Source: Actinocatenispora rupis | GTDB taxonomy: Bacteria; Actinomycetota; Actinomycetes; Mycobacteriales; Micromonosporaceae | NCBI RefSeq assembly: GCF_016861975.1 | Contig: NZ_BOMB01000012.1 | Coordinates: forward strand, 186,001-250,000 | Length of the DNA stretch: 64,000 nucleotides | Direction: 5' to 3' | Part shown: positions 1 to 8,916 of the stretch, piece by piece | How positions within the stretch are numbered: the first letter of the stretch is position 1 | Layout of the letters: the number at the start of each line of letters is the position of its first letter | Position numbers and translations under genes: made by a program | The notes under the pieces: generated by a model | Database searches by the model: none | Seen by the model: only the letters and a program-made list of their open reading frames with translations | Told to the model about the DNA's origin: nothing

Positions 1-1
1 C

Positions 2-190
2 GACCCCACTGGGCTGATCGCTGACACGGCGGCGAAGAAGCTGGTCAGCCTGGTTCCCAACCCGTGCGAGGAAGAGCACCGCCGGGCGGGCCCACACCAC
101 GACAGCCTCGCGGGTACGGCGCGTTCGTTGGTCGTCCGAGCGGTCTCGCAGATCCTCGACCTCGACGAACCAGGCGTGGAGGCGGCATGA
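2..190 (+). CDS. C-terminal end of a gene upstream of the QueC-like gene (QatB candidate)
   Basis: An open frame enters from the window edge and ends in a TGA that overlaps the ATG of the next gene (ATGA), so the two are translationally coupled. Only about 62 residues are visible, ending in LDLDEPGVEAA. I recognise no domain. In Qat anti-phage loci the gene before the QueC-like one is the uncharacterised qatB, so this may be a QatB tail. That rests on position only. Confidence 0.55.
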   Translation, partial: DPTGLIADTAAKKLVSLVPNPCEEEHRRAGPHHDSLAGTARSLVVRAVSQILDLDEPGVEAA

Positions 191-1452
191 GCTTCCGGTA
201 CGACATCGACAACTCGCCCAGAGGTGAGGCACCCCGCCGTGGCTGGGAACGGCTTCCGCTGAAGCAACTTCGCGCCACCATGGCCACCATCGAGGGCATG
301 GCAGCTCCGGCGGGGCGCGACACCCAGCACTGGGGCGACGACATGTTTCTGGTTGCCCGCGCCGTCTACCTCGCCGACCGGATGTCGGATCGCCGGTCGA
401 CCACTGACCGGTGGACCCGAGCCATCGAGCTCCAGATCCCCGTCGTCGAGTACGACCGCTGGACCTCCGTCGTGGTGGGCACGCTGCATGAGTTGCTGTC
501 CCTGCTCACCGGTGATCACTGGACCGTGACGATCAGGCCGAGCAGCCGCGCCTACACCCTTGACGACATGCTCCCCCTGCCAGTCATCGGCGGCCGCCAG
601 GCAGAGGAGATCGCGCTGTTCTCCGGTGGGCTGGACTCGGCGAGCTATGCCGCTCGATCGGTGTACCGGAACACGAAGACCGCATACATCGGCTACGCGC
701 ATCCGAACCTAAAGGGTCGAGTGAGTGAGGTCTTCCGTCGCCTTCGGATGCCCGAACACTTTCACCCAGTACCCCTCGATGTCTTCAACCCCAAGGACAT
801 GACGTTCCGCAGCAGAGGGTTCCTGTTCGTCGGTACCGCAATCCGCGCCGCGTCGGCGTACGAGGCACGTCGAGTGGTTGTGCCGGAGAATGGGCAGCTC
901 GCGCTGAACCCGCCACTGACCGACGCGCGAGCGGCGTCTTGCTCGACCAGGTCGGTACACCCGCGCACGCTGTACCTGTTCAACCGGCTCCTGGCCGAGC
1001 TTGAGATGCCCGTGGCGGTCGTCAACCCGTTCGAACGGCTGACGAAGGGCGAGGTCTGCCGGTCAGCGCTGGACGCCGGAGCCGATGCGGAGACCCTGTT
1101 CCGGACCATCAGCTGCGGTCACCCGCCGATCGAGCGGGGCAGGTCGACCAGCGGGCATTGCGGGCGCTGCTTTCCCTGCCTGGTAAGGCGTTCAGCGCTG
1201 CTGGCAGCGCTCGGCAGCGACCGTTCCGACTACCAGTACGACTACGGAGGCCCGGGCGCCGACGTACTCGCGTTGCGACGGTGGCTGGGTACCCGGTTCA
1301 TGCTCACCGACCTGCTGGCGGACACGCCGCTGCCGGCGACCACCGGCCTGCTAGACGCGTACGAGACGGTCGTTCGCGGCAGGCAAGAGCTGGCGCGGCT
1401 GTTCCAGTCCCTCCCCCACAACCACGACCTCTACCTCGACGCCGCTGCCTGA
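187..1452 (+). CDS. qatC: QatC-like QueC-family protein (putative anti-phage defence)
   Basis: This 421-residue protein belongs to the QueC/PP-loop ATPase superfamily, whose founding member makes 7-cyano-7-deazaguanine. The nucleotide loop SGGLDS is at residues 146-151. A QueC-type zinc site is intact: Cys310, then Cys325, Cys328 and Cys331 in HCGRCFPC. Housekeeping QueC is about 220-240 residues and starts close to the PP-loop, but here some 145 residues precede it, as in QatC of the QatABCD defence systems. The start is the ATG overlapping the previous stop; a longer reading from 64 would run through that gene. No TatD-type nuclease (QatD) follows; transposase debris begins within about 50 bp. 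QueC family is certain, the Qat assignment moderately so. Confidence 0.75.
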   Translation: MSFRYDIDNSPRGEAPRRGWERLPLKQLRATMATIEGMAAPAGRDTQHWGDDMFLVARAVYLADRMSDRRSTTDRWTRAIELQIPVVEYDRWTSVVVGTLHELLSLLTGDHWTVTIRPSSRAYTLDDMLPLPVIGGRQAEEIALFSGGLDSASYAARSVYRNTKTAYIGYAHPNLKGRVSEVFRRLRMPEHFHPVPLDVFNPKDMTFRSRGFLFVGTAIRAASAYEARRVVVPENGQLALNPPLTDARAASCSTRSVHPRTLYLFNRLLAELEMPVAVVNPFERLTKGEVCRSALDAGADAETLFRTISCGHPPIERGRSTSGHCGRCFPCLVRRSALLAALGSDRSDYQYDYGGPGADVLALRRWLGTRFMLTDLLADTPLPATTGLLDAYETVVRGRQELARLFQSLPHNHDLYLDAAA

Positions 1453-1491
1453 CCGGCGATGGCGTTCATCGGCGGATCAGTTGCGGACTAG

Positions 1492-1768
1492 GTGTTGCGG
1501 TTCATGAGGTTGGTGACGCTGGCGGGGTAGGGCAATGACAGGGACGGGTCTCCCACCGGCAGGATGTGAAGTGGGACCACACGTCCTGATGACCCGGAGG
1601 AGACCCGTCGTGGGCCACCGTAACGCCCCGCTGACACCGGCCGGCAGGTTGCGTCTGGTCCAGCGCTGCCAGACCCGCCCGATCGCGCACGTCGCAGCCG
1701 AGGCCGGCATCTCCCGACAATGGCTCTGTCGAAATGGGTAGGCCGGTGGCGACAGGCCGGGGAGAGGA
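1492..1768 (+). mobile_element. Truncated IS481-family element
   Basis: A left-end-like sequence beginning TGTTGCGGTTCATGAGG is followed by a leader and the first part of an IS481-type transposase. Coding similarity stops at about 1768, where GntR-like sequence starts, so the rest of the element, including its DDE domain and right end, is gone. The end position is inferred from its TGT start and was not matched to a right inverted repeat. Confidence 0.6.
1610..1768 (+). pseudogene. IS481 transposase N-terminus, frameshifted and truncated
   Basis: From a GTG, the frame reads GHRNAPLTPAGRLRL, then QRCQTRPIAHVAAEAGISRQ, the typical helix-turn-helix start of IS481 transposases. Around 1725-1732 the reading frame shifts: the next conserved block, ALSKWVGRWRQAGE, is in another frame. 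The catalytic DDE region is missing, so no transposase is made. The reading GHRNAP...KWV is strongly family-like; exact borders are approximate. Confidence 0.8.
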
Positions 1769-1905
1769 TGCCTTCCCAGTCGGAGGGCAATCGAGTTGGA
1801 GTTGCGCGATCAACGGTCCAGTCCGCGCTGCGGCTACTCGCCGCCTCGGGTCTGATCGTGTTTCGGCAAGGCACCCGCATGTTCGTCGCAGACGCCCAAC
1901 CCACC
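1768..1905 (+). pseudogene. GntR-family DNA-binding domain fragment
   Basis: Directly joined to the broken transposase is a piece of winged-helix sequence, VARSTVQSALRLLAASGLIV then FRQGTRMFVAD, matching recognition helix and wing of GntR regulators. The preceding PSQSEGN resembles the usual PSERELA. No effector domain follows; the frame continues into unrelated sequence and stops at 2142. It looks like the leftover of a regulator gene cut by the IS insertion or by recombination. Confidence 0.6.
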
Positions 1906-2017
1906 GAAGCTTGGCACGGCAGAGGAAGGCAGTGTCAAACGTTCGGCGTAGCTCGGGGTTGGGTGGGTTACTTGGTACACGCTCTGGCGGGCTCACGCCG
2001 TATGCGTTCGGCGCGGT

Positions 2018-3046
2018 CTAGTCCCAGGACGCCACCCACCATGACCAGCCTGGCGGTGCCGGCGGCCAGGCGGCATCGGGCCGCCAGCCGTTGGGCGGGG
2101 TCCATCCTGGCGGTGGCGGTGGCCAGTCTGGTGGAGGGTTGAAACGGAACGATGTCGGCGGTGGCGGGATCGGTTCGCTGGCTGGGGTTGCCGTCGTTAC
2201 ATTGGGCGCCGGCGGCGCTGGCACGGTCGGTGCCGCTGCTCGGGCCTGCTGCGTGGATGCCCGCGATTCCAACCAAGTGTCGGGCAACTCATGCGCCCGC
2301 AGCGCGTGAAGGACCACTTCGGTCTTGATCCGGTTGCCTTTCACTATGGCACGTACCGTGGTGATGGTGTCCTGCTCAGCCAGGTGCTGGATGGTCGGGA
2401 TCATGTCGCCGCTCATCTTGGGTGTCAGTTGCCCAATGCGCTCGTCGTCAATGCGTACCTCGACCACGGTGCGCGAGGCGCGTGCCGTCTGCTGCACCAC
2501 CTCGTGCAGGGTCGCATGTACCCAGCATTCGCCTTCGGGACGCAGCCATGCGCTCAGGGTGTCCAGGTGCTGCTCTTCACCGGTGACCTGGATGGCGTGC
2601 CCGTAGGGCAGCAGACGGTGAGTGCTCGAAGGTGCCGCATTTGCTGGCGCCAGCATGTGCGGTTCGGCGAGGTCCAGGCGCACACTGCCGTGAAACTCCC
2701 GGTGCCGGCGATCCTCGTAGCCTTCCCATTCCGAGCCCCAGACTCGGGCCATGACCCGTGGCGTCCAGCCCTGCGACACCAGCCTTGACAGGATCGGTGA
2801 ATATCTCACCGCCTCCTCCCGTGGCAGATAACCGAGCAGGTGTTTTCCCGCCCGCACCGCAACCGCGTGCCGGTCATGCCGGTTGTCCGGCTCTGGAACC
2901 AGCTCGACGTCTACTCGAACCTCAGTTCCCGAGGGTTTGAAGTCGTTGCCCAACACGGTTCGAATGGCCTTCGCATGGTGTGACTCGCCCGCTACCTCCA
3001 CAGACGCCCAACCCCGCTGGCCCCACACATCGAACGGCATCGACAT
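2018..3046 (-). CDS. HIRAN-domain protein with Pro/Trp-rich C-terminus
   Basis: The 342-residue product begins with a HIRAN-like module (about residues 10-95): GESHHAKAI, then a conserved ELVPEPDNRHDRHAVAV and GYLPREEA. HIRAN modules recognise damaged DNA or 3' ends and occur in SNF2/helicase proteins and alone in bacterial mobile and defence regions. A second, weaker alpha/beta stretch follows, and the last about 70 residues are low-complexity, with WPPPPPGWTPPNGW and WPPAPPGW repeats like those flanking DUF2510-type modules in actinobacterial proteins. I took the ATG of MSMPFDVW; an upstream reading from 3106 is possible, and no clear ribosome-binding site decides it. It lies between transposase wrecks. 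A DNA-binding role is inferred. Confidence 0.7.
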   Translation of the reverse strand: MSMPFDVWGQRGWASVEVAGESHHAKAIRTVLGNDFKPSGTEVRVDVELVPEPDNRHDRHAVAVRAGKHLLGYLPREEAVRYSPILSRLVSQGWTPRVMARVWGSEWEGYEDRRHREFHGSVRLDLAEPHMLAPANAAPSSTHRLLPYGHAIQVTGEEQHLDTLSAWLRPEGECWVHATLHEVVQQTARASRTVVEVRIDDERIGQLTPKMSGDMIPTIQHLAEQDTITTVRAIVKGNRIKTEVVLHALRAHELPDTWLESRASTQQARAAAPTVPAPPAPNVTTATPASEPIPPPPTSFRFNPPPDWPPPPPGWTPPNGWRPDAAWPPAPPGWSWWVASWD

Positions 3047-3119
3047 GGCCCACAGCGTAGCGATGCCGATGCGCATTGGGGATGGCCGAACGGTCGATGT
3101 CGGCATTACTGCCTTACGA

Positions 3120-3740
3120 ACGGCTCGCCCCAGTGCCAGCGGCCAGGCCGGTGCGGCCTACCCGGCACGGCACCGTGACCAGCAAGCGCGGCAGGCGGCC
3201 CGCCGACGTCTGCCAGCAGTGGCCGTGGACGGCAAGACCAGCCGAGGCGCCCGCCGCGGGGACGGACGTCGGGTGCATCTGCTGGGCCTGCTGGCGCATG
3301 GGGCGGGCTGCTCGACCAGGTGGAGGTCGGCGCTCAACACAACGAGACCAGCCACTTCCGGCCCCTGCTGGAAGGCTGGGACCTGGCCGCAACGGTGGTC
3401 ACGTTCGACGCGTTGCGCACCGTCCGGTCCAACCTCGATTGGTTGGTGCGCAACAAGACGCGCACTACATCGCCGTCGTCAAACGCAACCAGCCGCTGCT
3501 GCACGCCCGGCTGGCCGCGCTGCCTTGGTCACGGCTGGCCACCGGCGGCACGACCCGCGGGTCCGCCCACGGCCGCGACGAGATCCGCAGTCTCAAGGCC
3601 GTCACATTCGACGGACTGGACTTCCCGCACGCTTGGCAGGCTGTGAAGATCACCCGATGGCGGCGGGCCAAGGCCACCGGTCGCGCCAGCCGCGAGACCG
3701 TCGACGCCGTCAGCAGCCTGGACGCCCCGCCCCGACCGTC
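3120..3740 (+). pseudogene. ISAs1-family transposase remnant with at least two frameshifts
   Basis: Three frames have to be joined to follow the similarity: AVDGKTSRGARR...VHLLGLLAHG, then LDQVEVGAQHNETSHFRPLL and VVTFDALRTVRSNLDWLV, then HYIAVVKRNQPLLHARLAAL and GRDEIRSLKAVTF...FPHAWQAVKI. These are the conserved blocks of ISAs1-type transposases in the right order, including the DGKTSRG and NETSHF motifs. Shifts lie near 3310 and 3460. The N-terminus and final part are not recognisable and I saw no flanking repeats, so the element is long dead. Confidence 0.8.
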
Positions 3741-3911
3741 GCGCGTATTGCATGCATGCCCGCCACGACGTTTGGACGATCGAGCGCGCCTGCGCGCTCC
3801 GCTCGGGCACCGACCTGCCACTACCGTGCGGGTTCGACCCAATGCGGGGCGAGCAAAACGCGACCGCACTGGCGACGGACCGCGCGGGGGCAGTCCGTCG
3901 CCGGCTACGGG
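3741..3911. other. Short intergenic debris downstream of the transposase remnant
   Basis: No gene is supported here. The sequence probably contains the last decayed part of the transposase or its flank. It separates the remnant from the end of the convergent DUF4246 gene. Confidence 0.4.
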
Positions 3912-5411
3912 TCAGTGTTCGCAGAGGGAGAACTCGCGCTCGTAGAGCTGCTCGTTGTGCTCGTCGACGAAGTACTTGCGTTCCTTCATCAGCTGGTCGC
4001 GGTACCCCTTGGCCTGTTCCAGGGTCATGGTCGAGGTGTCGGACCAGGGCTGCTGCGGCGGTACGTCGGCGGTCGAGACGATCGACACGGTCGGGTCGAC
4101 CAGGAAGTACACCAGGATCTTGCGGTACCCGGGCCGCGTCGGGTCGGCGAGGCGGAACGGGTCGACGCGGTGTTGCAGGACGTTCGGGAACGCGAGGCAG
4201 CGGCCCGCGGGGGTCTCTGCCGAGCCGAGTACCTGGTTGAGGGAGTCGGTGTCGTCGAGGCCGTAGACCTCGCTGACGCCGGTGTTGTCGTTCTGTTCGT
4301 AGTCGGGGTCGTCGACGGCGGTGCGGAAGCCGAGGCGGCTCTCGGTGATGTTGTCGCTGTCCCAGTAGTAGATGGCGGTCGAGACGATCCGCTCGTTGAG
4401 CATGCCCTCGACGTGCCAGGAACCGCCGGCGTACTCGGGCTTCTCGGGGGTGAGGTGGATGGTGGCGAGCTTGACGATGACCTGGAGCCGGCGGCCGCGC
4501 AGGTCGACGCGGGTGGTGTCGTCGGGCAACGCGGGCGGGACGAAGTCCGGGGCGTCCGGTACGACGGGGCGGCGGTGGTCCCACCACTCGTCCGTGGCCT
4601 CCTCGTACGCCTCGATGGCGTCCTCGTCATCGTCGTCGTCGGGCTCGACCGGCTTGTCCGGCGCGTTGTCGTACCAGGTGAAGGGGTCGGCCTCGATCCG
4701 CAGCGGGCGCGGCCGGCGCAGGTCGGTGAGCACGCGCTCCAGCAGCGGGAGCATGCGCGCGAACAGCTCCGGCAGGACCGCGTCGAGTTCGCGGTGCCGC
4801 ACCGGATGCACGTTGTTGACGTACGACAGGAACGTGACGGTGCCGTCCTCGGCGACCTCGACATCCGAGGGCAGCCACTGGAACTCCGTCGAGAACTCGT
4901 ACTGCGAGCTGCGGTCGGCCGGGGTGAGCCAGGCCCGTTCGGGTGTGTTGCCCGCCTGCCGGACGAGGCAGAACAGCGACGGGTGCACCAGATCCAGCAC
5001 CTGACCGTCGGACCCGGGATGCCAGTCCCGCTCGGCCTCGGGCACCTCCTCCAGCACCCGGACCGCCGCGCGCAGCCGGGATCTGAGCTCGTCGTCGACG
5101 AGCGTGTCCGACTGCCACACCCCGTCGACGGCGGACACCTCGATCCCGGTACGTTCGTCGCGCAGGTCGGCGTAGTGCGCGAGTTCGGCGAGTACGTAAC
5201 GGATCTGGGCCTCGGTCATGCCCTGGTCGGTCGCCTCGCGCGTCCACCGGGCGACGACGGCCTCGTCGCGCATCTTGACGTACCACTCGGGCTTGGCCCG
5301 GATGTGGGCGCTGCACCGGATCATCTGCAGCTCCCGCAGCGTCCGGGGCTTCGCCAAGCGGATGGTGCGCGACACCCGGAACGGCAACGGGAACGCGGAC
5401 AGCTCAGTCAA
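3912..5411 (-). CDS. DUF4246-domain protein (2OG-Fe(II) oxygenase-like)
   Basis: A 499-residue protein of the DUF4246 family, known mainly from fungi and actinobacteria and thought to adopt a 2-oxoglutarate/iron oxygenase-like fold. Visible family features are DWHPGSDGQVLDLVHPSLFC near residue 130, QWLPSDVEV with FLSYVNNVHP in the middle, YYWDSDNITESRLGFR, and a C-terminal FPNVLQHRVDPFRLAD then GYRKILVYFLVDP, where His and Arg probably serve iron and co-substrate binding. The start is a TTG with AGGAGG about ten bases upstream; the next Met is residue 30. It appears full length and stands alone between an ISAs1 remnant and a divergently oriented small membrane protein. The substrate is unknown. 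Confidence 0.8.
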   Translation of the reverse strand: MTELSAFPLPFRVSRTIRLAKPRTLRELQMIRCSAHIRAKPEWYVKMRDEAVVARWTREATDQGMTEAQIRYVLAELAHYADLRDERTGIEVSAVDGVWQSDTLVDDELRSRLRAAVRVLEEVPEAERDWHPGSDGQVLDLVHPSLFCLVRQAGNTPERAWLTPADRSSQYEFSTEFQWLPSDVEVAEDGTVTFLSYVNNVHPVRHRELDAVLPELFARMLPLLERVLTDLRRPRPLRIEADPFTWYDNAPDKPVEPDDDDDEDAIEAYEEATDEWWDHRRPVVPDAPDFVPPALPDDTTRVDLRGRRLQVIVKLATIHLTPEKPEYAGGSWHVEGMLNERIVSTAIYYWDSDNITESRLGFRTAVDDPDYEQNDNTGVSEVYGLDDTDSLNQVLGSAETPAGRCLAFPNVLQHRVDPFRLADPTRPGYRKILVYFLVDPTVSIVSTADVPPQQPWSDTSTMTLEQAKGYRDQLMKERKYFVDEHNEQLYEREFSLCEH

Positions 5412-5535
5412 TTCTCTCGATCCTCCTGGTCGACGCGTGGCGGCCGAAACGATACTTCAGCGGTACGACGCCGTCGGCCTCCCGCCCGGCTTGCCGCATG
5501 GCCGCGGTGTCACAGCGTTCTGGCACGATGCCGTC

Positions 5536-6066
5536 ATGGCGGGGGAACCGGAGTGGCAGAGCGCCGAGGCGCGCCAGGCGGAGGACGACGCGCGGCGGCA
5601 GGCCGAGCGGTTCGAACAGGCTGCGCGGGAGCCGGAACAGCAACAGGAGTGGCTCCGGCAGAACAACATGGTCTACGGCGGGCTGATCGCGGCCGGCCTC
5701 GTCCTCGTCCAGCCGTTCCTTACCGTCAGCCACCTGGACCTGTCCGCGCGGATCTGCGTACTCGCGTTCTCGGTCGCGATCCCGCTGCTGGCGGGCCTGA
5801 TCCTGCTCAACCGGCAGGAGAGCTTCCGACACCGGGCAACCGACTCCCCCGTGGTACGGGTCGCCAAAGCCGTCGCGCAACTGCTGGCGTTCGCCGGCGT
5901 CGTCGCCGGGTTCTGGCACATCACGTGGCTCGCCGGGGTGGGGATGTTCGCCGGCGGCGTCGTCGCCATGATGGTCCATTCGGCCGGCCACTTCCGCCTC
6001 GAACTCGCCGCCCGCCTCGTACGACCCGGCGCCAGGCCGCGCTCCCGCAACGACACGACCGAGTAG
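5536..6066 (+). CDS. Small membrane protein with N-terminal charged helix
   Basis: The 176-residue product starts with about 45 residues rich in Glu, Gln, Arg and Ala (EDDARRQAERFEQAAREPE), predicted helical or coiled-coil. Three to four membrane segments follow: MVYGGLIAAGLVLVQPFL, ICVLAFSVAIPLLAGLILL and VAQLLAFAGVVAGFW with WLAGVGMFAGGVVAMM. The start is the ATG at the head of MAGEPEWQ; earlier in-frame starts would overlap the promoter side of the DUF4246 gene. I do not recognise a family. It is transcribed divergently from DUF4246, but any link is a guess. Confidence 0.7.
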   Translation: MAGEPEWQSAEARQAEDDARRQAERFEQAAREPEQQQEWLRQNNMVYGGLIAAGLVLVQPFLTVSHLDLSARICVLAFSVAIPLLAGLILLNRQESFRHRATDSPVVRVAKAVAQLLAFAGVVAGFWHITWLAGVGMFAGGVVAMMVHSAGHFRLELAARLVRPGARPRSRNDTTE

Positions 6067-6168
6067 GTACCGGGAGCGCAGAGGTCGACATCCGGCGTGC
6101 GGATGGCGTTGCCTGCACAGCGAACGCTGGTTTGCGGGTCAGGTGGGCCGCCCCCAGGCACGGCGTGG

Positions 6169-8522
6169 TCAGTAGATGCTGTAGGTGTTCCAGCCGGTGG
6201 CGATCTTCACGCGGTGCGGGTACGTGGCGGTGGAGGTGGCGTCGTAGCGCCAGATCGTGCCGGTGGAGTCGCGGGCGACCAGGTCGGGCCGCCCGTCGCC
6301 GGACAGGTCCCCGACGGGAACGTGCCGCCGGCCGCGCCGTAGTAGCGCCAGACGATGTTGTTGTGGTCGACGGCGAGCAGGTCGCCGCGTCCGTTGCCGT
6401 TGACGTCACCGACCGCGGCCAACCGGGTGTAGGTGTTCCAACCGGTCGCGATCTGCACCCGCGCCTTCAGCGACGTCTTTCCCGTGCCGCCCTTGAACCA
6501 CACCGTTCCCGAGGTGTCGCGCTCCAGCAGGTCGTCGTACCCGTCACGGTCCACGTCACCCACCGACAGCAGCGCGTTGTAAGCGTTGTACCCGCCACCC
6601 AACCGCACCTTCGTACGGCCGCCGAAGCTCGCCTGACCGATGCCGAGATGCGCGTACACCACGCCGTCCCCGGTACGCGCCAGCAGGTCGCCGTACCCGT
6701 CGTCGTTGATGTCGCCGAACGGCACCAGCGCCGACACGTCCGTGCTTCTACTGCCGAGCTGCCAGTCCTCGGTGTACCCGTTGCTGGTCAGGGTGCCGGC
6801 GGCGTTCCCCTGCCACCAGGCGGCCCGGCCGTAGTCGGCGTCGATGTGGACGGCCAGCAGCGCCGCGGAACCGTCGCAGTCGTAGCTGCGGAACGGTCGT
6901 GTCCCGCACTCGACCGTCAGGTAGCCGGACGCGCCGCCGACGGTGGCCGTGCCGCCACCGACGGTCGCGGTGAGCTGCCAGTGGTAGGGCCCGCTCGGCG
7001 GCATCGATCCGTCCGGCAGGTGCATGTCCCAGCCGAGGTACACCGGACCACGGCTCGCGCCGCCCGTCGCGGTGTGGACGACCGCACCGGTACTCGCCCG
7101 GGTGATCGTGAGCCGCCAGCCGTCGACGGGGCGCGAGACGGTCAGCGTCGCCTCCCACTGTTCGCCCGCCCGGACTTCGATCCACGGGTGCGTCCACTCG
7201 ACGTACGCGGTCGGCGTCGAGGCCGGTACGCCGGGGTCGAGGACGTGCGTCGCGCCGTCGCCGTCGACGTACGCGAGGTCGCCGCCGAAACGGTCGACGG
7301 CCCAGGTCACGCCCCGTTCGGACGCCGGCAGGGTGGCGATCGTCCGCTCGGGCGCGGCCGTACCGGTGTGCACGTCGGTCAGGCGGAGCGTGCCGGCGGC
7401 GGTGTCGTGGCGGACCACGTACCCGTCGCCGAGCAGCGCGCGGCCGGCCGGCACGCCGGTCTTCGTACCGGTCGTCAGGTCGTACACGCCGGCGGGGCCG
7501 GACACGCCGCAGGACCAGTACAGCCAGTGCTGGGCGACCTGGACATCGGTGGGCCGGCACGTACCAACGGAGATCGTGCGGACGATCTTCCGGGTGATGA
7601 GGTCGGTGGCGGTGAGCGTGCCGGCGGTGCCGGTCGTGGGCGCCTGCCAGAGCGTCGCGTCCCACAGCGCGGCGCCCGTGATCGGGCCGCTGGCAACGAT
7701 CTCGTCCTGGCTCAGGTACGCCACGTACTGTTGGCCCGACGCGCCGGCGACGATGACGAAGTTGCGGTCGGAGTCGACGATCCGGCCGCCGGTCGTGGGC
7801 AGCGTGAAGGCGACAGACCCGCCGACCGCCTCGATCCGGGCCTGCCCCGAGCTGTCGGTGGTCAGGTACGGCATGCCCCACACGTGGTCGTCCGCGCCGC
7901 GGACGCACTCCTGCCCGTCCTGACACCGGATCATCGTCGCCGACAGCTTCCGCGGGTACGTGCTCGGCTGCTCGGGGTCGCCCGCGTCCGCCGCGAGCGC
8001 ATGGTTGAACAACCGGAACTGGGTGGTGCCGTCGAGTTGCGGAAACCCCTCGACGTGCCGCAGATACCCGCGGGACAAAGCGATCCCGGCGTTCCGCCCC
8101 GGTACCGGCGGCAGGTCCAGCACCGTCGTGTCGGTCAGTTCGTTGTCGGCGCCGTCGACGTAGCGGTGCACGGCGACCGAGGAGCGGTCCGCGCCGCCGA
8201 CCGCGATCACGCTGCCGTCCGCGGCGACCACCGGCGTGCCCGGCGCGTACCCGAAGACAGTCGTCGGCTCTCCCCCGCCGAACCGGTAGTCGAGCATCTT
8301 CTGCGGGTAGCCGTTCGAGTAGGGCAGGCCGGAGAGAAGGTGGCCGCCGACCGGGGCCAGCGCGTACGTCGAGTTCGTCGAGACCGTGGCCGGCGTCAGC
8401 GTGTCCGCGGTGCCGTCGAGGATCGCCACCGTCGGCAGCATCCGCACCACGAACGGGTCGGCGTTGGTCGTCCAGGCCAGGTCGGTCGCGGTCAGGTACA
8501 GGTTCTTGAGCCCGGTGAGCAT
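6169..8522 (-). pseudogene. FG-GAP/VCBS repeat protein, frameshifted near its C-terminus
   Basis: The uninterrupted part encodes about 770 residues: a beta-rich propeller-like N-terminal half, a wall-type domain with CGTRPFRSYDCDG, and FG-GAP repeats (FGDINDDGYGDLLART, VGDVDRDGYDDLLERD, VGDVNGNGRGDLLAVD), which bind calcium in secreted proteins. After WRYYGAAGGTF the frame runs into a Pro/Thr tail and stops at 6207. In another frame the true ending follows: VPVGDLSGDGRPDLVARDS, TIWRYDATSTATYPHRV, KIATGWNTYSIY, stop at 6169. Compared with the other repeats about 16 residues are missing at the joint, so a deletion with frame change near 6320 is the simplest reading. No signal peptide precedes MLTGLKNLYL; a continuation AAIPLVISTDVV lies just upstream in another frame, hinting at a second lesion. 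Confidence 0.75.
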
Positions 8523-8570
8523 TGCGCCCTCTGTACCACGTCCGTGGAGATCACCAGCGGTATCGCGGCC

Positions 8571-8916
8571 GGCTCAAGCGGTGAGTTGCACCCACTTTCA
8601 TCGGTGCCAACGCCGGCGTTCTGGATGTGGCGGCGCAACGGGTGCGGAGGCTCTGGACGACGAGGTCACGGGTACGCCGGCGGCGGCGGGGGCGTCTGGT
8701 GGTGCCGGTGGGTTCTTGGTGCCTGATCCGAGGTGCCCTCTGGTGTACGAGGTGGTGGGGCACGAGTCAGATCCGTTCGCCGCCGCGGGGGCGAGGAAAG
8801 TGACCATGCGACATCTGGATACGACGCCAAGCTTGCATCGTGCGGACGCCGATACCATAACCAGTCATACAGTGACAGTCTTGATTCACAGAGTATACAG
8901 CTGGTATCTCGTCTAT
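8571..8916. other. Intergenic region between the FG-GAP gene and the divergent gene
   Basis: The half nearer 8571 is GC-rich and may hold decayed N-terminal coding sequence of the FG-GAP gene. The half nearer 8916 is clearly AT-richer (around CGATACCATAACCAGTCATA) and carries a promoter for the next gene. I see no gene in it. Confidence 0.5.
8872..8899 (+). promoter_or_regulatory. Candidate sigma-70-type promoter
   Basis: GTGACA, a 16-base spacer and TATACA form a good -35/-10 pair in an AT-rich patch that stands out from the high-GC surroundings. The -10 ends 17 bases before the ATG of the next gene. No strong ribosome-binding site is seen, so the message may have a very short leader. Confidence 0.5.

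Noticed and set aside
2883-8726. 1947-codon plus-strand open frame
   Set aside because: It runs antisense to the DUF4246 and FG-GAP genes and through the ISAs1 remnant; composition is Arg/Val/Gly-rich without domains. Only its short transposase part has meaning.
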